Shown here piece after piece: positions 17,501 through 28,535 of a stretch of DNA of 64,000 bases. A program made the translations under genes and the position numbers. The notes below the pieces were generated by a model that was not told the DNA's origin, did not search any database, and saw only the letters and a program-made list of their open reading frames with translations. Within the stretch, counting starts at the first letter, position 1; each line of letters starts with the position of its first letter. Source of the stretch: Rotaria socialis (taxonomy: Eukaryota; Rotifera; Eurotatoria; Philodinida; Philodinidae); contig CAJNYU010000408.1 in assembly GCA_905331475.1 (NCBI GenBank), positions 62,001 to 126,000 of the forward strand, given 5' to 3'.

Positions 17501-18086
17501 ATGCTAGGAAATAACAAACCGTTTTCCATCGAATATTTGATAGCAAGAAAATCGACACCTTCACCCCGGCCACCATCGACACCAATAATTTCACCAACAC
17601 CTTCCTCACATTTACTTTTTCTTCATTCACAATTGTTTAAAACAAACAATGATGAATGTAATGAAATAAAAACAAGAATTATTTCATCGCCATCTCAAAC
17701 ATTCTCATCAAGTGCATTTCAACAATTACCGTTCGAATTAAAACGTATGCGTACAGCTTTTACTAGTATGCAATTACTTGAGTTGGAAAGGGAATTTGCT
17801 ACGAGTATGTATCTGTCACGATTACGACGAATTGAAATAGCTGCATGTCTTGGTTTAACAGAGAAACAAGTCAAAGTAAAATTTTGCTTTTTGTCTTGAA
17901 GATCGAATTTTATTTTTCTCTATTTTCGTTTATGAGTAGATTTGGTTTCAAAATCGTCGTGTAAAATTTAAGAAAGAAGGAATATTATCATCCTATGAAA
18001 AAAAAAGTTCAGTAAAACTACTACGAACATGCCATAGTAATCAACATAAACGATCCATTGATCCTTATGAAGATGATCAAGACTAA
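17501..18086 (+). CDS. GSX: Gsx/ind-type ParaHox homeobox protein
   Basis: Transcription factor of the Gsx (Gsh/ind) ParaHox family, usually acting in neural patterning. Two exons, 17501-17875 and 17940-18086, 173 residues, stop TAA at 18084-18086. The intron (64 nt) splits the homeodomain between QVK and IWFQNRR. Homeodomain about residues 83-142: [54 protein letters not shown], very close to vertebrate Gsx. The N-terminus [13 protein letters not shown] resembles the FxVDSLI motif of Gsx proteins, which supports the ATG at 17501 rather than earlier in-frame codons (from 17276) that give a hydrophobic, low-complexity extension. A Ser/Pro/Thr-rich linker lies between. A polyadenylation-like AATAAA occurs near 18207. 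The protein is short compared with vertebrate Gsx. Confidence 0.9.
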
Positions 18087-18831
18087 ACGACAGTCAATAT
18101 TCGGCTGCCTATGAACATTATCATTGTATTAATTTTAACTTTTATATGTATACATAATATTTATTTCTGCTCCGTTTGTAATAAAAGTATGTTTTAGTAT
18201 GGTACAATAAAATTGTTGTTCTGCAGAATAATGAAGCTAAAGTTTTTGAAATCGAGATAAAGCAGATGCTGAATACACTAGTAGAGAGCAGACAGTGGAT
18301 ATTTATAGATTATCTGTATATATTTATTCAATTATCTTTGTATAATTGATCATTACTATGGGGAACTATTGTTATAAATGGTAAACTTGAATAATTTGAT
18401 CGAAAGTAAAAATGTTGACAGCAAGAATGTCGAAAATACGAACGTTGAAATAAAACTTTGTTGTAGAAAAGGGGAAGTTTAAATGAAGACTGTTTGGAAA
18501 AGCGTGTGATAAAGAAGAATACGAATAAGAATCTTCAATCATTCATTATTCGAATAAAAAAAGGTATAAACTTGAATGACCATCTGGTGCATCGAAGTCG
18601 AAAGACACAAGAATAGCAGCGTGTGAACTCCTTAAAAGTTTGTCTTTAATTGTGGTAAAAAAAGAAGTTTTAATCAAGCAGATAGAATATTGTTTAAAGA
18701 TGGATTAACAATCATTCTCAAAAAAGTTTTAGACTGTCTTTTAGTCTTATTTTAATAATAAACGTTTTGTTTTAATTAAGTCTACTGACTGATTCATTTT
18801 CACAAAGAAAAAAAATGAATGGAGTATCTCC
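18087..18831. other. Intergenic between convergent genes
   Basis: 3' sides of the Gsx gene (plus) and the PHD gene (minus). Nothing else seen. Confidence 0.6.
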
Positions 18832-20280
18832 TCAGTTTCGACGTTTTTCTTTTCGACCAAATCCAAGATAATCTTTCGTCGTATCACCAATAATCTGTTT
18901 AAGTTTTTGAAAAATATGATTCATCAATATTGCTAACGATTGATTAGCATTTTGTTCTATAAGATTTTCTATTGTTGGACTAGTCGATCCTTTGATAGAA
19001 ATAATTCGATTAATAAAATCCGGTGGTCTTCGATGATTGTATCGTCCGAGTAATGTTGGAATAGTAGCATTAAGTAGAAATTGGGTCCATGTTTGATCGA
19101 ATTTTGTCGGGATACCCAAAAAACTATAGAGCAATGCTTCTAAATCTTCAACAAGCACAAATTTTAACTATAATTTGTTAAAAGAAAAAAAAACTTACGC
19201 AACTGTTTTTCATTAGAATTTATTTCAGGAATTATTGCCAGTAGATAAGTGTTAAAAAATTCATTGGATTTATTATAACTAGCACATCGATTATCTGCCG
19301 ATGATAAGGAAATAAATAATTGACTAAGCCGATAGAGTTCAAATGTTGTTAATGCATGAACAAGAGATTTTACTGGTGTATGAAAAATTTTCATACAAAT
19401 ATCAAGAATGAGTAAATCTAGCTGAGATAAACGATTCGATGTTATATCAGTTATAGTATGTAGAAAGATTCTGGAGTATAAAATTATCCAAGATGATTTA
19501 TTAGAAAGTTAAAATTTACTCTAAGATAGTTTTTATATGATTATGTAATTCATCTGAATAGAAAACTTCAGATAATTTTGATTTAGTACGTATTTTTATA
19601 TAAGTATCGAGGTTAATAATAGATTGACTATCTAATGATTGAATCCATTCCTGATGTAATTCAAAGAGTCATAGTGAAAAATATGAAAAACAAATTTTTT
19701 ACTAATTACATTAGTTTCAACTAATTCTTGCGGTGATAAAAGTACTCGAAGGTCTTCACATATTGGACAACTCCATCCTAAAATCTTCTATTCAAACTCG
19801 AGAAATATTTAATATCAATTCGAATATCAATTACGTGAGTCGCATTTTCCATAGAATGAAATGATTTTATTTCTCCAATATCTTTAATACATTTTTGATG
19901 ATAGACTTTTCCACAGGTACGACATGGATAAAGTTGACCTTGATATTTTCGACATACATGACAATGTATACTTATTTCAGGTGCTTCGGTAACAAGCGAT
20001 GGTATATCAACAGTTCCGAATGATGTAGCTCGGTCCATATGTTCGCAAACATCACTATGTGCCATATATAATTTTGTACATTCTACTAATGAAATACTGA
20101 ATTTTTCGTGAACAATCGAGTTTTGAATAACGTTTCCATATTTCCAATCGTTCCATGCACGAGTTGTATCGTCAAATTCGATGATAGCCTGATTTTATTT
20201 TTATCGAAAATTTTATTTAAAATATGAATCAATCAATATACTCGCTCGTCATTGTTGTTAAACATTTTTGTTTGTATCAT
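18832..20280 (-). CDS. PHD-finger protein, PHF24-like
   Basis: Six exons: 20280-20242, 20188-19835, 19787-19710, 19650-19520, 19470-19199 and 19145-18832, 395 residues, frame continuous. The PHD-type zinc finger covers about residues 89-145: CHVCRKYQGQLYPCRTCGKVYHQKC, then after a spacer GWSCPICEDLRVLLSPQEL. Its order and spacing, including the GWSC..C..L..LL..EE segment after the finger, match vertebrate PHF24 (KIAA1045) as I remember it. The C-terminal 240 residues are predicted mostly helical, have no EF-hand I can see, and end in a basic GRKEKRRN tail. The exon 2 to 3 junction requires acceptor GAATAG (19790-19788), and the last intron acceptor TTGAAG; other choices introduce stops. Function unknown; chromatin or neuronal roles would be guesses. 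Assignment to PHF24 rests on the finger region only. Confidence 0.72.
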
Positions 20281-20858
20281 ACGGAACTGACAACAACAAT
20301 CGAACGAAGAAAAGGCGCTTCTATTATTTTAATAGTATTTATTAGCAAGAAATAATTAACGGACGCGTGGTTGCAAGGTCGTTGTTTTTAAAAAGTACTA
20401 AAAGATTGATGAATCTGTTTAGTGAGATTTGGTCTTCAGACAGAAATCCTTGCGAAATATATAAAGCTTATAATTATAAGATTTGAAAATGATTGCTTTA
20501 TTTTATCAAACAATGGAAGCTAACATACTCGAATAGCACATTTGAACTATCGTTTATCAAATAAATGCATTATACATATGTATCAAGATATTAAGAGAGC
20601 GGATATATCAGTTGATTCTTAATATTTGATCCTGTATTAATTCTGATCAATATAGTCGAGATCTATTTCTTATACGAACAATAAGAGAACGAGCGTATGT
20701 AAAAAGCAATAGAAGGACAATTTATACGTATATATATATATATAACGCATAATCAGCATTGATAATTATAAAAAAGAAGGAACTGATATACAAGTAAGTT
20801 GATTTTTTTGTCTGATTTGTTTTTGCATAAAATTCTTTCTCGAATGCAGATACAAATC
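20281..20858. other. Divergent intergenic region with TATA-like run
   Basis: Between the 5' ends of the PHD gene (minus) and the small secreted peptide gene (plus). A TATATATATATATA run near 20729-20746 lies about 115 bp before the peptide ATG and may act as its TATA element. Confidence 0.5.
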
Positions 20859-21140
20859 ATGAAGCTATTTGGATTATTTACTCTACTGTTGATTATTTTT
20901 TTTATTTGTGTGACTGTCGAAACAAAACGTGTACATGTTGAAAATGATGATGATGTGGAATTATCTGATTTCAGTGCTCGTTCATTCTTGGAGAAATACG
21001 ATGACAACAAGTTTGACACACTAATGAACAATCCAGATTGTGTCCTATGCAAATTCAATAAGATACCATGTTGTAAACCCAATCTCTGCATTAAAAAACG
21101 TTTTCGTCCAGATGAATGTTTAGAACTCAAGCCTCGATAG
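20859..21140 (+). CDS. Small secreted cysteine-rich peptide
   Basis: Single exon, 93 residues. Start ATG 20859 gives a textbook signal peptide (MKLFGLFTLLLIIFFICVTV, residues 1-20, cleavage probably just after); the longer frame from 20799 would bury it. The propeptide is acidic (ENDDDVELSD). The C-terminal 35 residues hold six cysteines in the order C-C-CC-C-C with spacings 2, 6, 0, 4 and 9, then a Lys-Pro-Arg end. That layout is seen in many knotted secreted peptides (hormones, defence peptides, venom-type peptides), but I do not recognise the family and assign no activity. It ends 339 bp from a convergent second secreted protein. AATAAA-like signals occur near 21244. Confidence 0.72.
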   Translation: MKLFGLFTLLLIIFFICVTVETKRVHVENDDDVELSDFSARSFLEKYDDNKFDTLMNNPDCVLCKFNKIPCCKPNLCIKKRFRPDECLELKPR

Positions 21141-21479
21141 AAAAAAAAAACGACCAGTAGATACTAACAAAAAATGCTTTCATAAATCTGTTTAATCTAG
21201 CTAGATTTGTTCGTATACGATTGTTAGCGTAAATTCGTTAGTAATAAAAGATAATGAATATGCTCTTTGTATTCATCTGAAATAAGTGAATATGATTCTC
21301 TCGTAGATAAATAAATTGCAAATAAACAACAATCGATGACGTAAATCGATTTAAAAGAGATTAATACAATCATTTAATGCATCTTTCAATTGATTAAAAA
21401 AAACAATAAAAGTTTCAAAATGAAAATATTTTCTTTATCAATGCTTTAAAAAGTATACAGATTTTGAGATCTATTACAC
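21141..21479. other. Intergenic between convergent secreted-protein genes
   Basis: Shared 3' region, AT-rich, several AATAAA-like signals on both strands. No gene seen. Confidence 0.55.
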
Positions 21480-21912
21480 TTAGCCCCGAACGGCATGGCC
21501 AACACATCGCGCTAAATCCTCCTGTTCATAAGTAATTGATAGTTCTGTGCTATCCTTACTTAACTGAAAATGAAATTTATCACCGTCCGATACAATCATG
21601 GTAGTGAATCCTGTCGGTTTAGGAAACGATAATATGTGATTTGTTCCACAGTAAGGAGCTGCACCATATACACCGGCAGCTAATGTATATGTAGTTGGAT
21701 ATCTATTTGTTATGATGATCTGACCATGAAAGCAACAACATCTGTCCGGATCACATGTTTGGTCAATGTTAAATGAACCAACCCAGTTGGGTGTAGCAGC
21801 TTTATAGGAATAAAAATACAACAACAAGCGTTACAGAAACCTATATGTTATGACAAAGCTTACCGAATAAAATACTGATTTGAACGAAGAGTAAAATAGT
21901 AACTTTCAGCAT
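21480..21912 (-). CDS. Secreted cysteine-rich protein, unknown family
   Basis: Two exons, 21912-21864 and 21799-21480, 122 residues. Exon 1 encodes a signal peptide (MLKVTILLFVQISILFG). The mature part opens NWVGSFNIDQTCDPDRCCCF and contains further cysteines at PYCGTN and ARCVGHAVRG, seven in all. The alternation of short hydrophobic strands with Gly (HGQIIITNR, TLAAGVYG, TTMIVSDGDKFHFQLS) suggests a small beta-barrel or beta-sandwich, lipocalin-like at most by analogy. I do not recognise a named family. The splice acceptor is CCTATAAAG; the reading frame upstream of it within the intron is open for a short way but gives no signal peptide. A TATA-like run lies about 40-60 bp upstream (21950-21972). 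Confidence 0.7.
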
Positions 21913-21949
21913 GTTTTTAAATATAATAAATGTTTCTTACTCCAATCAC

Positions 21950-21972
21950 TCTCTCTCTATATATATATATAC
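21950..21972 (-). promoter_or_regulatory. Candidate TATA element of the secreted-protein gene
   Basis: A (TA)n run preceded on the plus strand by CTCTCTCT, 38-60 bp upstream of the ATG at 21912. Position fits a core promoter if the 5' UTR is short. Confidence 0.35.
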
Positions 21973-22568
21973 GATAAATGTAACTTTTAATAGGTATGGG
22001 CTCCAAAGTTTGAATGATAGCCCCTTAAAAAAAGGTCAATAGAATCGCAATAATGCAATTTTTTTCCGAGTGATTTTATCCCGATTCTCCAAAATATCAA
22101 TACGTAGGGACAAAATATCATACAAATCAATAGTCGATTGATCACATACTATAAGAACAACAACAGGTGTCCTTATTTGAAATAATAATCTTGCTGGTTT
22201 CAAATATCACAGTACCTATCGAGTAAGTCCAACAGTCGAAGAAAAGAGAAAATATGCTAAACGTTCCCAAAGCCCTGTAGGGTCTCTCTATGGAAGAGGG
22301 TGTGCATATCGAATCGAACGAACAATCCTTTTTTAGGGGCTTCAATCTACGACCCAAAGTATTGACAGTAGAATATTGTTTTACACAGTTCCAACCTTAA
22401 CATTTCTGATTAATTGAATACTGACAGATGAAGATTACAACGGAAATCAAAGCAATGATATCTTTTGTTAGCCCCACAATTGCACTCACGGTGTAATTTC
22501 ACAAGAGAAATATTTGCTTTTTATTGCTAAAAAACAAATATGTATCGCTTATTTTGAAATTATATTCA
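21973..22568. other. Intergenic, 3' side of NTPDase gene
   Basis: No coding region recognised on either strand. Open frames here lack family motifs. Confidence 0.55.
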
Positions 22569-24359
22569 TCATTTTCGATGTCTTTTGTAGATATATATGG
22601 CAGTGACTGCTGTAGCTAAACTGATAGTGCATAATAAAAGACATAGAGTCAATAAAACAATAAATTCATCTTGTGTCAATAAACGTCTCGGTCGATATTG
22701 TGGATCTAAATAATTCGTTTGATTTATCATATAACCGAATGTCCAGCCGATTTCATTTGATTCGATTTTTTTGACAATTTGAAAATTCTTCAGATTTTCA
22801 TCGGTCATTGAGTAACCATATTCAAATAGTGTCCAATGAAGCATTGAATTAAAACACAAAACTATATAAAAAAGAAATACCATCATTTTTTAAAATGAAA
22901 TTAATTTACATGGTCGATATCTATCCGGATCATGTACATCGGACCATGATTGATTACAAATTGTTTTCACAGCTTGTTTTATTTGAGTTAAATTTAGAGA
23001 AGTCAATTCATAATTATTATCTTTATTTGGTAATAGAGAAAAATGTGGTGCTAAATTTTTAAATACTGAATACCATCCTGCTACAGCAATGAATTTTAAT
23101 GACGAAGATATTGGTACTGGTTGATAGACACCATTGAAACTACAATTTTGTGTTGAGCATGATGATTTATTAAAACGTTGTTTCACAGTCATTTGACATT
23201 TTGCATAATCACCTGTTCCTCTAAAAAGAAACCGGACAAAGTTTTTATTGTGATATCACCAATAATTTCTCACACGAATGAAAATGTTGTAGATTGATTA
23301 AGATTTGTAATTGGTGCATATTCTCTGTGAATACAAGCTGTACTAAATAATTCTTTATATGTTATATTTTGAATATAACCCGATTGTAAACATGGATCAT
23401 TTATCGAAGATGTTGCATTTGTTCGTTTTATCAATTGACTCAAATAGACGAGACGTGATTGTTCTTGTCCATAGCATAAATATGAATGTGAATAAACATC
23501 ATAAGTTGCATTAAATAGATTCATTGTAAAACGTTGTTTACTGGCATGGGGAGCTATGAAACTTAATTGTGTACTTCCACCTAGGCAGATATTATTTTAA
23601 TAATAGTCAATAAAATTCGATTTCCTATACCACCAAAATCTGAAACACCATAGGTTTCGATTGGTTTCGTATTTTCAAACAATTGCCGCATGAGAATATT
23701 TACTGATATCCAACCGGATAAACCCTCTTCACTGCCACTTATTATACGTACTTGATGTTCAGGAGAACGAAATAGAAGACCAAGAGAACTCAAATAAGTA
23801 CGAGTACTGTTCAATAAACTATTAACATATGACGAATTTCGAAGTTCAGCTAAACGAAGACCTGCCGTTGCGCCTGAAAAAGAAAATCAATAGAAGCCAT
23901 ATAATAGAATATAAAAGTCTAACCAAGAAAGATTAATGTTCGACTTTTTCGTGTTAATGGTATTTCATTGATACAATTAGTCATTGCTGAATTAAAATAT
24001 TGTTTGATATTATCATGTGTTGCATTGCCGATTGTTGTTATAGGACCATAATTAACAGAACATGATTTGATTTGATTTGATATACACGAGATGTTAGACC
24101 GCGCCCATCGGATTTATCAGCAGGTCATCTAAAGAATTCTTGTTAAATAATTATAAAGAAAAAGAACACGCAATTTGTCTTACGTATAGAGAAAAATTTT
24201 CGTATGCGTCGAACCAGCATCGATAACAAGAGCATAATCTTGAAATGGTAATAGTTTCGTGTGCCTAAGAACAATTAGTACAATAGTACCAAGAAATGAA
24301 CCAATAGTAATATTGGCTGCAAGAGCAAAGATAATTTTGAGATGTGTTCTCGTTAGCAT
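22569..24359 (-). pseudogene. ENTPD: NTPDase (CD39/ENTPD1-3,8 type) with two lesions in exon 2
   Basis: Ecto-nucleoside triphosphate diphosphohydrolases hydrolyse extracellular ATP/ADP. Exons 24359-24184, 24128-23924, 23873-23631, 23580-23274, 23220-22910 and 22861-22569. Membrane helices near both ends (about residues 8-32; and LCLLLCTISLATAVTAIYIY near the C-terminus) as in cell-surface NTPDases. The apyrase conserved regions are present: VIDAGSTHT, GATAGLR, ISGSEEGLSGWISVN, VSDFGGGSTQLSF, GWTFGYMINQT. N-glycosylation sites and paired cysteines (YLCYGQEQSR...DPC, KCQM...NCSFNG) also fit. Start is ATG 24359; the frame extends upstream only from a TTG. Exon 2 has a TGA (24127-24125) exactly where family members carry the Trp of a YxWPA motif, and an ATCAA-type pentamer repeat (24080-24063) with one unit too many, which shifts the frame. 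All other junctions are in frame, so the damage looks recent, or is an assembly error. Confidence 0.85.
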
Positions 24360-25087
24360 CTCACGTGCCGTTTGCAATCATGAAATCAACTGCCTCTGAT
24401 TTCAATACTATATAAAAGAAAATTCTTAGTAAGACAACGTAGTATAAATGATTGAGAACAAGAAAAGAAACGGGAAATTCGTAGAACGAAAAAATACAAC
24501 GATAATCTAAAGTGACAACAGACGAGAAAGTAGTAATATGAATAGATAGAGAATAACGTAAGATAATTGCAAAATATATTATTTAACAGTAACGTAATAT
24601 GAATATGACAGTGGAATCCAATTATCCGAGAACTTCTCCAATGTTGCTATTTAGAGTTATTATGTTTTTGAAGTCATCATTCAGATAGATTTTCTATGTA
24701 TCGATTTCTGTAGATATCTGAGTCTGATGCTGGAATAGCCAACTATTTAAATTTCAAAAATTCAACTGTTGAAATCAATCTAACTGCAACTCATATACGC
24801 ATGGATTCTCATTCAACAGATGGCAGTAGTGGATGTCCTACAACTGCAAAACGTTGGTTTTTGAGTCTGTCATATATTTTTTAATAATTTAAATATTTAT
24901 CATGCAAATATATGCATAAATCAATCATTGATATTCTGTGAATGATGTACTAAACTAACCAATCAAATTTCAACCTTTCAAACGCTTTGTTCATCGTTTT
25001 CCCAAATAAATTCGAATCAAATAACTAATAATTATTGTATCAGTGGAGTTAAGTTGTTATCGGTTTGGTATTAATTTTACTTAATCA
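24360..25087. other. Divergent intergenic region
   Basis: Holds promoters of the NTPDase gene (minus) and the PWWP gene (plus). No ORF or repeat recognised. Confidence 0.55.
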
Positions 25088-27088
25088 ATGGCTACTGAAC
25101 AATCATCTCCAGGTAATCAGGATGTTCTATCCTCAATTCCTCTCAATCTCACTTCAGAATCTCCAACACGCAAACGTCCACGTCGTACAAAACAAGATCC
25201 ACAATTTGCATTCGATAAGGCAGCACATGCTGAAACTGACATGGATACAACTAATTCAAATAAACGAAGTCCAATAAGAAAGAAAACAAAATCATTACAA
25301 TCTGTTGATTCTGTTGATACAAGTGCTGATTTATATGAACCAGGTGATATTGTTTGGTGTAAATTAGGTGGTTTTCCATGGTGGCCAGCATTAATTGTAT
25401 GTTATTTAATAGAATTAAAGAAAAATAATTTCATATGTTTCTTTTCTCTCTCTCTCGATTGATTTAGTATCGTTGTGATGCTGAAGGTGGAATTCATACA
25501 AAAACATTAAGTATGTTTAAACAGCAAAAACACAATAATATTCTTTATCACGATTATATTATTATTTATAGATTCAAATAACAAACCAAAACGATTATTT
25601 TTTGTTTATTTTTATGGTAAATATCTTGAATATTCATGGATATCAACTCGTTGGCTATTAAAATATGCTGGGTTAAGTAGTTTTATTCAACATGCTGAAG
25701 CTGCTGTTCAACAAGTAATGTTCTAGTAGGAAAATTATCTACGAAGTTCGCTGTATATTTTTAGGCAGCAACAAAATCCGAACAGCAAGAATTAGCTAAT
25801 CGATATCAATTGAAAGTTTCAATGAAAAAACGTGTTCAATGGTAGTGAATCTTATTTTTATCGCTTAAATTCTAACAGAAATAATTTTTATCATTTAAGG
25901 GATGAGGCAATTGAGTTAGCTGACCGTGCGCTAGCAATAAAAAATAATGAAAGAATTGAAGAATTTAGTGAACTATTAAAAGAGGCTTCGGATCAACCGA
26001 AAAGTAAGAATAAAAATAAATTTTGCAATAATCTCGTTGATTATGGATACATTGTAGGTGTACGTCGTCGAAAGGCATCTGTTGAGAAAAGTGAAGATGA
26101 CGGAGGAAATAAACGACGTGTACGAGATTCTTCAGCATCATCTGTTGTTTCTATTCATGATACAAATGATCAGGCGAATGCTGAGGAAAAATCTCCTATG
26201 ATTATTCGAAAACCTAATTTATTAAATCAAAATGATTCAACGGCACTATCAGGAGATGAACAAACAGAAAAAAAGAAACGTGGTCGAAAGCGAAAATCAG
26301 ACATACAAATTGAAACCACCATCACCACCAATAATAATTTATCGAATTCGATCGTAAGATTTTTCTTGTCTCTTGGAAAATGTTCTGATTTCGAAGATAA
26401 TTTACTTCCAATCATAGATTACATTTCAAATCAGATATGAACTCTCGCTATTGAGAAAAAACGTACTCTTCTTTAGGATGCAACGCCTGATGATAATCAA
26501 CCAATGAAAACTCGACCAAAAAAGACATCTCCAACCAAAGATCGAACTGTTTCGGAAAAACCTACACGTAAAAGTCGACGATCAGCCATGACCAATGATA
26601 ATGAGGTTGAATATGACTTTCCAACGACATCAAATAGTTCTGATCGACAAACATCATCACAAATGGTTCAACTTATTCAAGCCAACAATCCTCCATTATC
26701 AAATTATGAACAAAAACAAATCGTTGAAGGTCTTCTTCATCATACGAATGAGAAAACTTTAACTTTTGATGAAGCGCAAACATACGCAATGAATAAAGCA
26801 ATTGAAATAGGTAAGACGCAAAAGAATTAGAGAAAATTATTTTAATTATTTCTCTTAGTTAATGAAAATCATAACTATCGAATGAGTAGTATTTCTCCTG
26901 AATGGTTCTATGAATCAATACTACTAAAATATCCAGCGGTCGTATTTAAATATCGCTCATGGTTTGACAATATCAAAACCGATGTTATACCGAATGGAAA
27001 TGATATGATCAAACTTAAACAATGGCAAATTGCACTTATGCTTCATGCACAAATAAAAGCTGAGCAGCAACAGCAACAAAATTTATAA
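25088..27088 (+). CDS. PWWP-domain protein related to the N-terminal PWWP of NSD methyltransferases
   Basis: Seven exons: 25088-25396, 25468-25510, 25572-25714, 25765-25841, 25900-26353, 26477-26810 and 26859-27088, 529 residues. The PWWP domain (about 83-165) reads GDIVWCKLGGFPWWPALI, FFVYFYGKYLEYSWISTRWLLKY; it normally binds methylated H3K36 and DNA. The helical extension after it (QHAEAAVQQAATKSEQQELA...VQWDEAIELADRA) aligns best with the first PWWP of NSD2/NSD3. Basic nuclear-type stretches follow (KKKRGRKRKS; TRKSRRS), then a C-terminal helical region of unknown type and a Gln-run tail. No SET, PHD or AWS domain follows before the stop, and the next gene starts 1.4 kb on. It is therefore a short chromatin reader, or an NSD paralogue reduced to its reader part. 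Confidence 0.85.
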
Positions 27089-28535
27089 GATGACACAAAT
27101 AAATATTGTTTCTAGAAAACAAAGATATATTTTGAACTCGTAGAGTTCTTCTGTTTTTTTTTGTACAGAGACCCGTGAGAAAAAAAAACGTTATTTCTTT
27201 TTTTGTGAGTGTTGTTAAGTGTTTTTCTGTTAGTTAACCTTTCTCCGTAGAAATGATACGTTTGTTAAATGTAATAACAAAACTATGAGATTGGTTTACT
27301 TTTGCAATAAACAACGACAAAAAAAAACGAATGAACAGACAATTGGGGTTCGAATATATTTCGTATCTGTTGAAATGCAAATTCAATGATTCGATCTGAA
27401 TCGCATAATCTCTTTAGAGAGCTTTCTTTAAAAAAGCAGTCTGTTCTATTTGTGAATAAAAGAAGGTAGGATTTTGGCAATACTGTTAAAGATTTAATTA
27501 CCTGAAAATCTTTTTATTTGCAATCAGTAAAAAGAATCGAATTGCCATGGCCAAGCATTGCAGTGGTTGTATTTATCAAATGTGACATTACGATAAAGAA
27601 AATGATTAGGCTATTGTCAACAAAATCTGGCAAAGAGAAATCCCTCAGATATAATTAAAATCAAGGAAATACGGTATGCGTATCATACAGATGTTTATTA
27701 TATACTGGAGATGATTCTCTATCTGTTGGATTAAGGACGCCACATAAGTCCTCGATAGAAAAATATTGGCATAGCTAAGAACTACAATAATTTATGCATT
27801 ATGCATTATAATATCCAGTCGTTATTAAAAGCTCAAACAGTAAGCGTATTTATATTTATACCTTCACAATTCCATTGACTTCGAAACTCTGAAGACCTAA
27901 ACATTGCGAATATATGAAATTGCAAGGCATTGTAGAATCGGTATTGTAGATGTTTTTCTCTATAGATGTACTAAATCCAAAATCTTTCACAGCGTTGAAT
28001 CGAAATTCAGTAGAAATAATAGGCTATTAACATTTTGTATGTAATATATGATTACTATAGTATATACATATTAATCTCATGATTGAATAAGATAGCCATG
28101 TGAGTGTAAAAGAAACAAATGAGATCGCAATTGATGATAGCGTTGATATGCATCGTATGAGATTATATATTTAGATCATCAATAATCACTTTTTTGCCAA
28201 AACCCTGACAACGTTAAAATTATGATGCCTTATTAGAATATCGATGTAAAGCGACATCTATCTATGTTTACCGATAAAACATAGAAAATCAAAATATTTC
28301 TTGAAATTATTTTATATTAAAGAAAGACTATTTTGAATGAGTTGCTATCATAGTTTTTGATTGTCACAGCATAATACTGTAGAGGTTACACTCATGTTAA
28401 TGGTAGTGAGAGAAAGAAAACATAACGAACATATTCTTGTAATCACATCTGCTTTTTTTCTCTTCTAACTGTTAATTCATCGACAAAAGAGTTGTTACCT
28501 TCTTTCAGATTTTTACTACTATTCTACAAAAATCA
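27089..28535. other. 1.4-kb gene-free stretch
   Basis: 3' side of the PWWP gene and 5' side of CPSF6. Short frames present lack codon or motif support. No repeat recognised. Confidence 0.55.
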
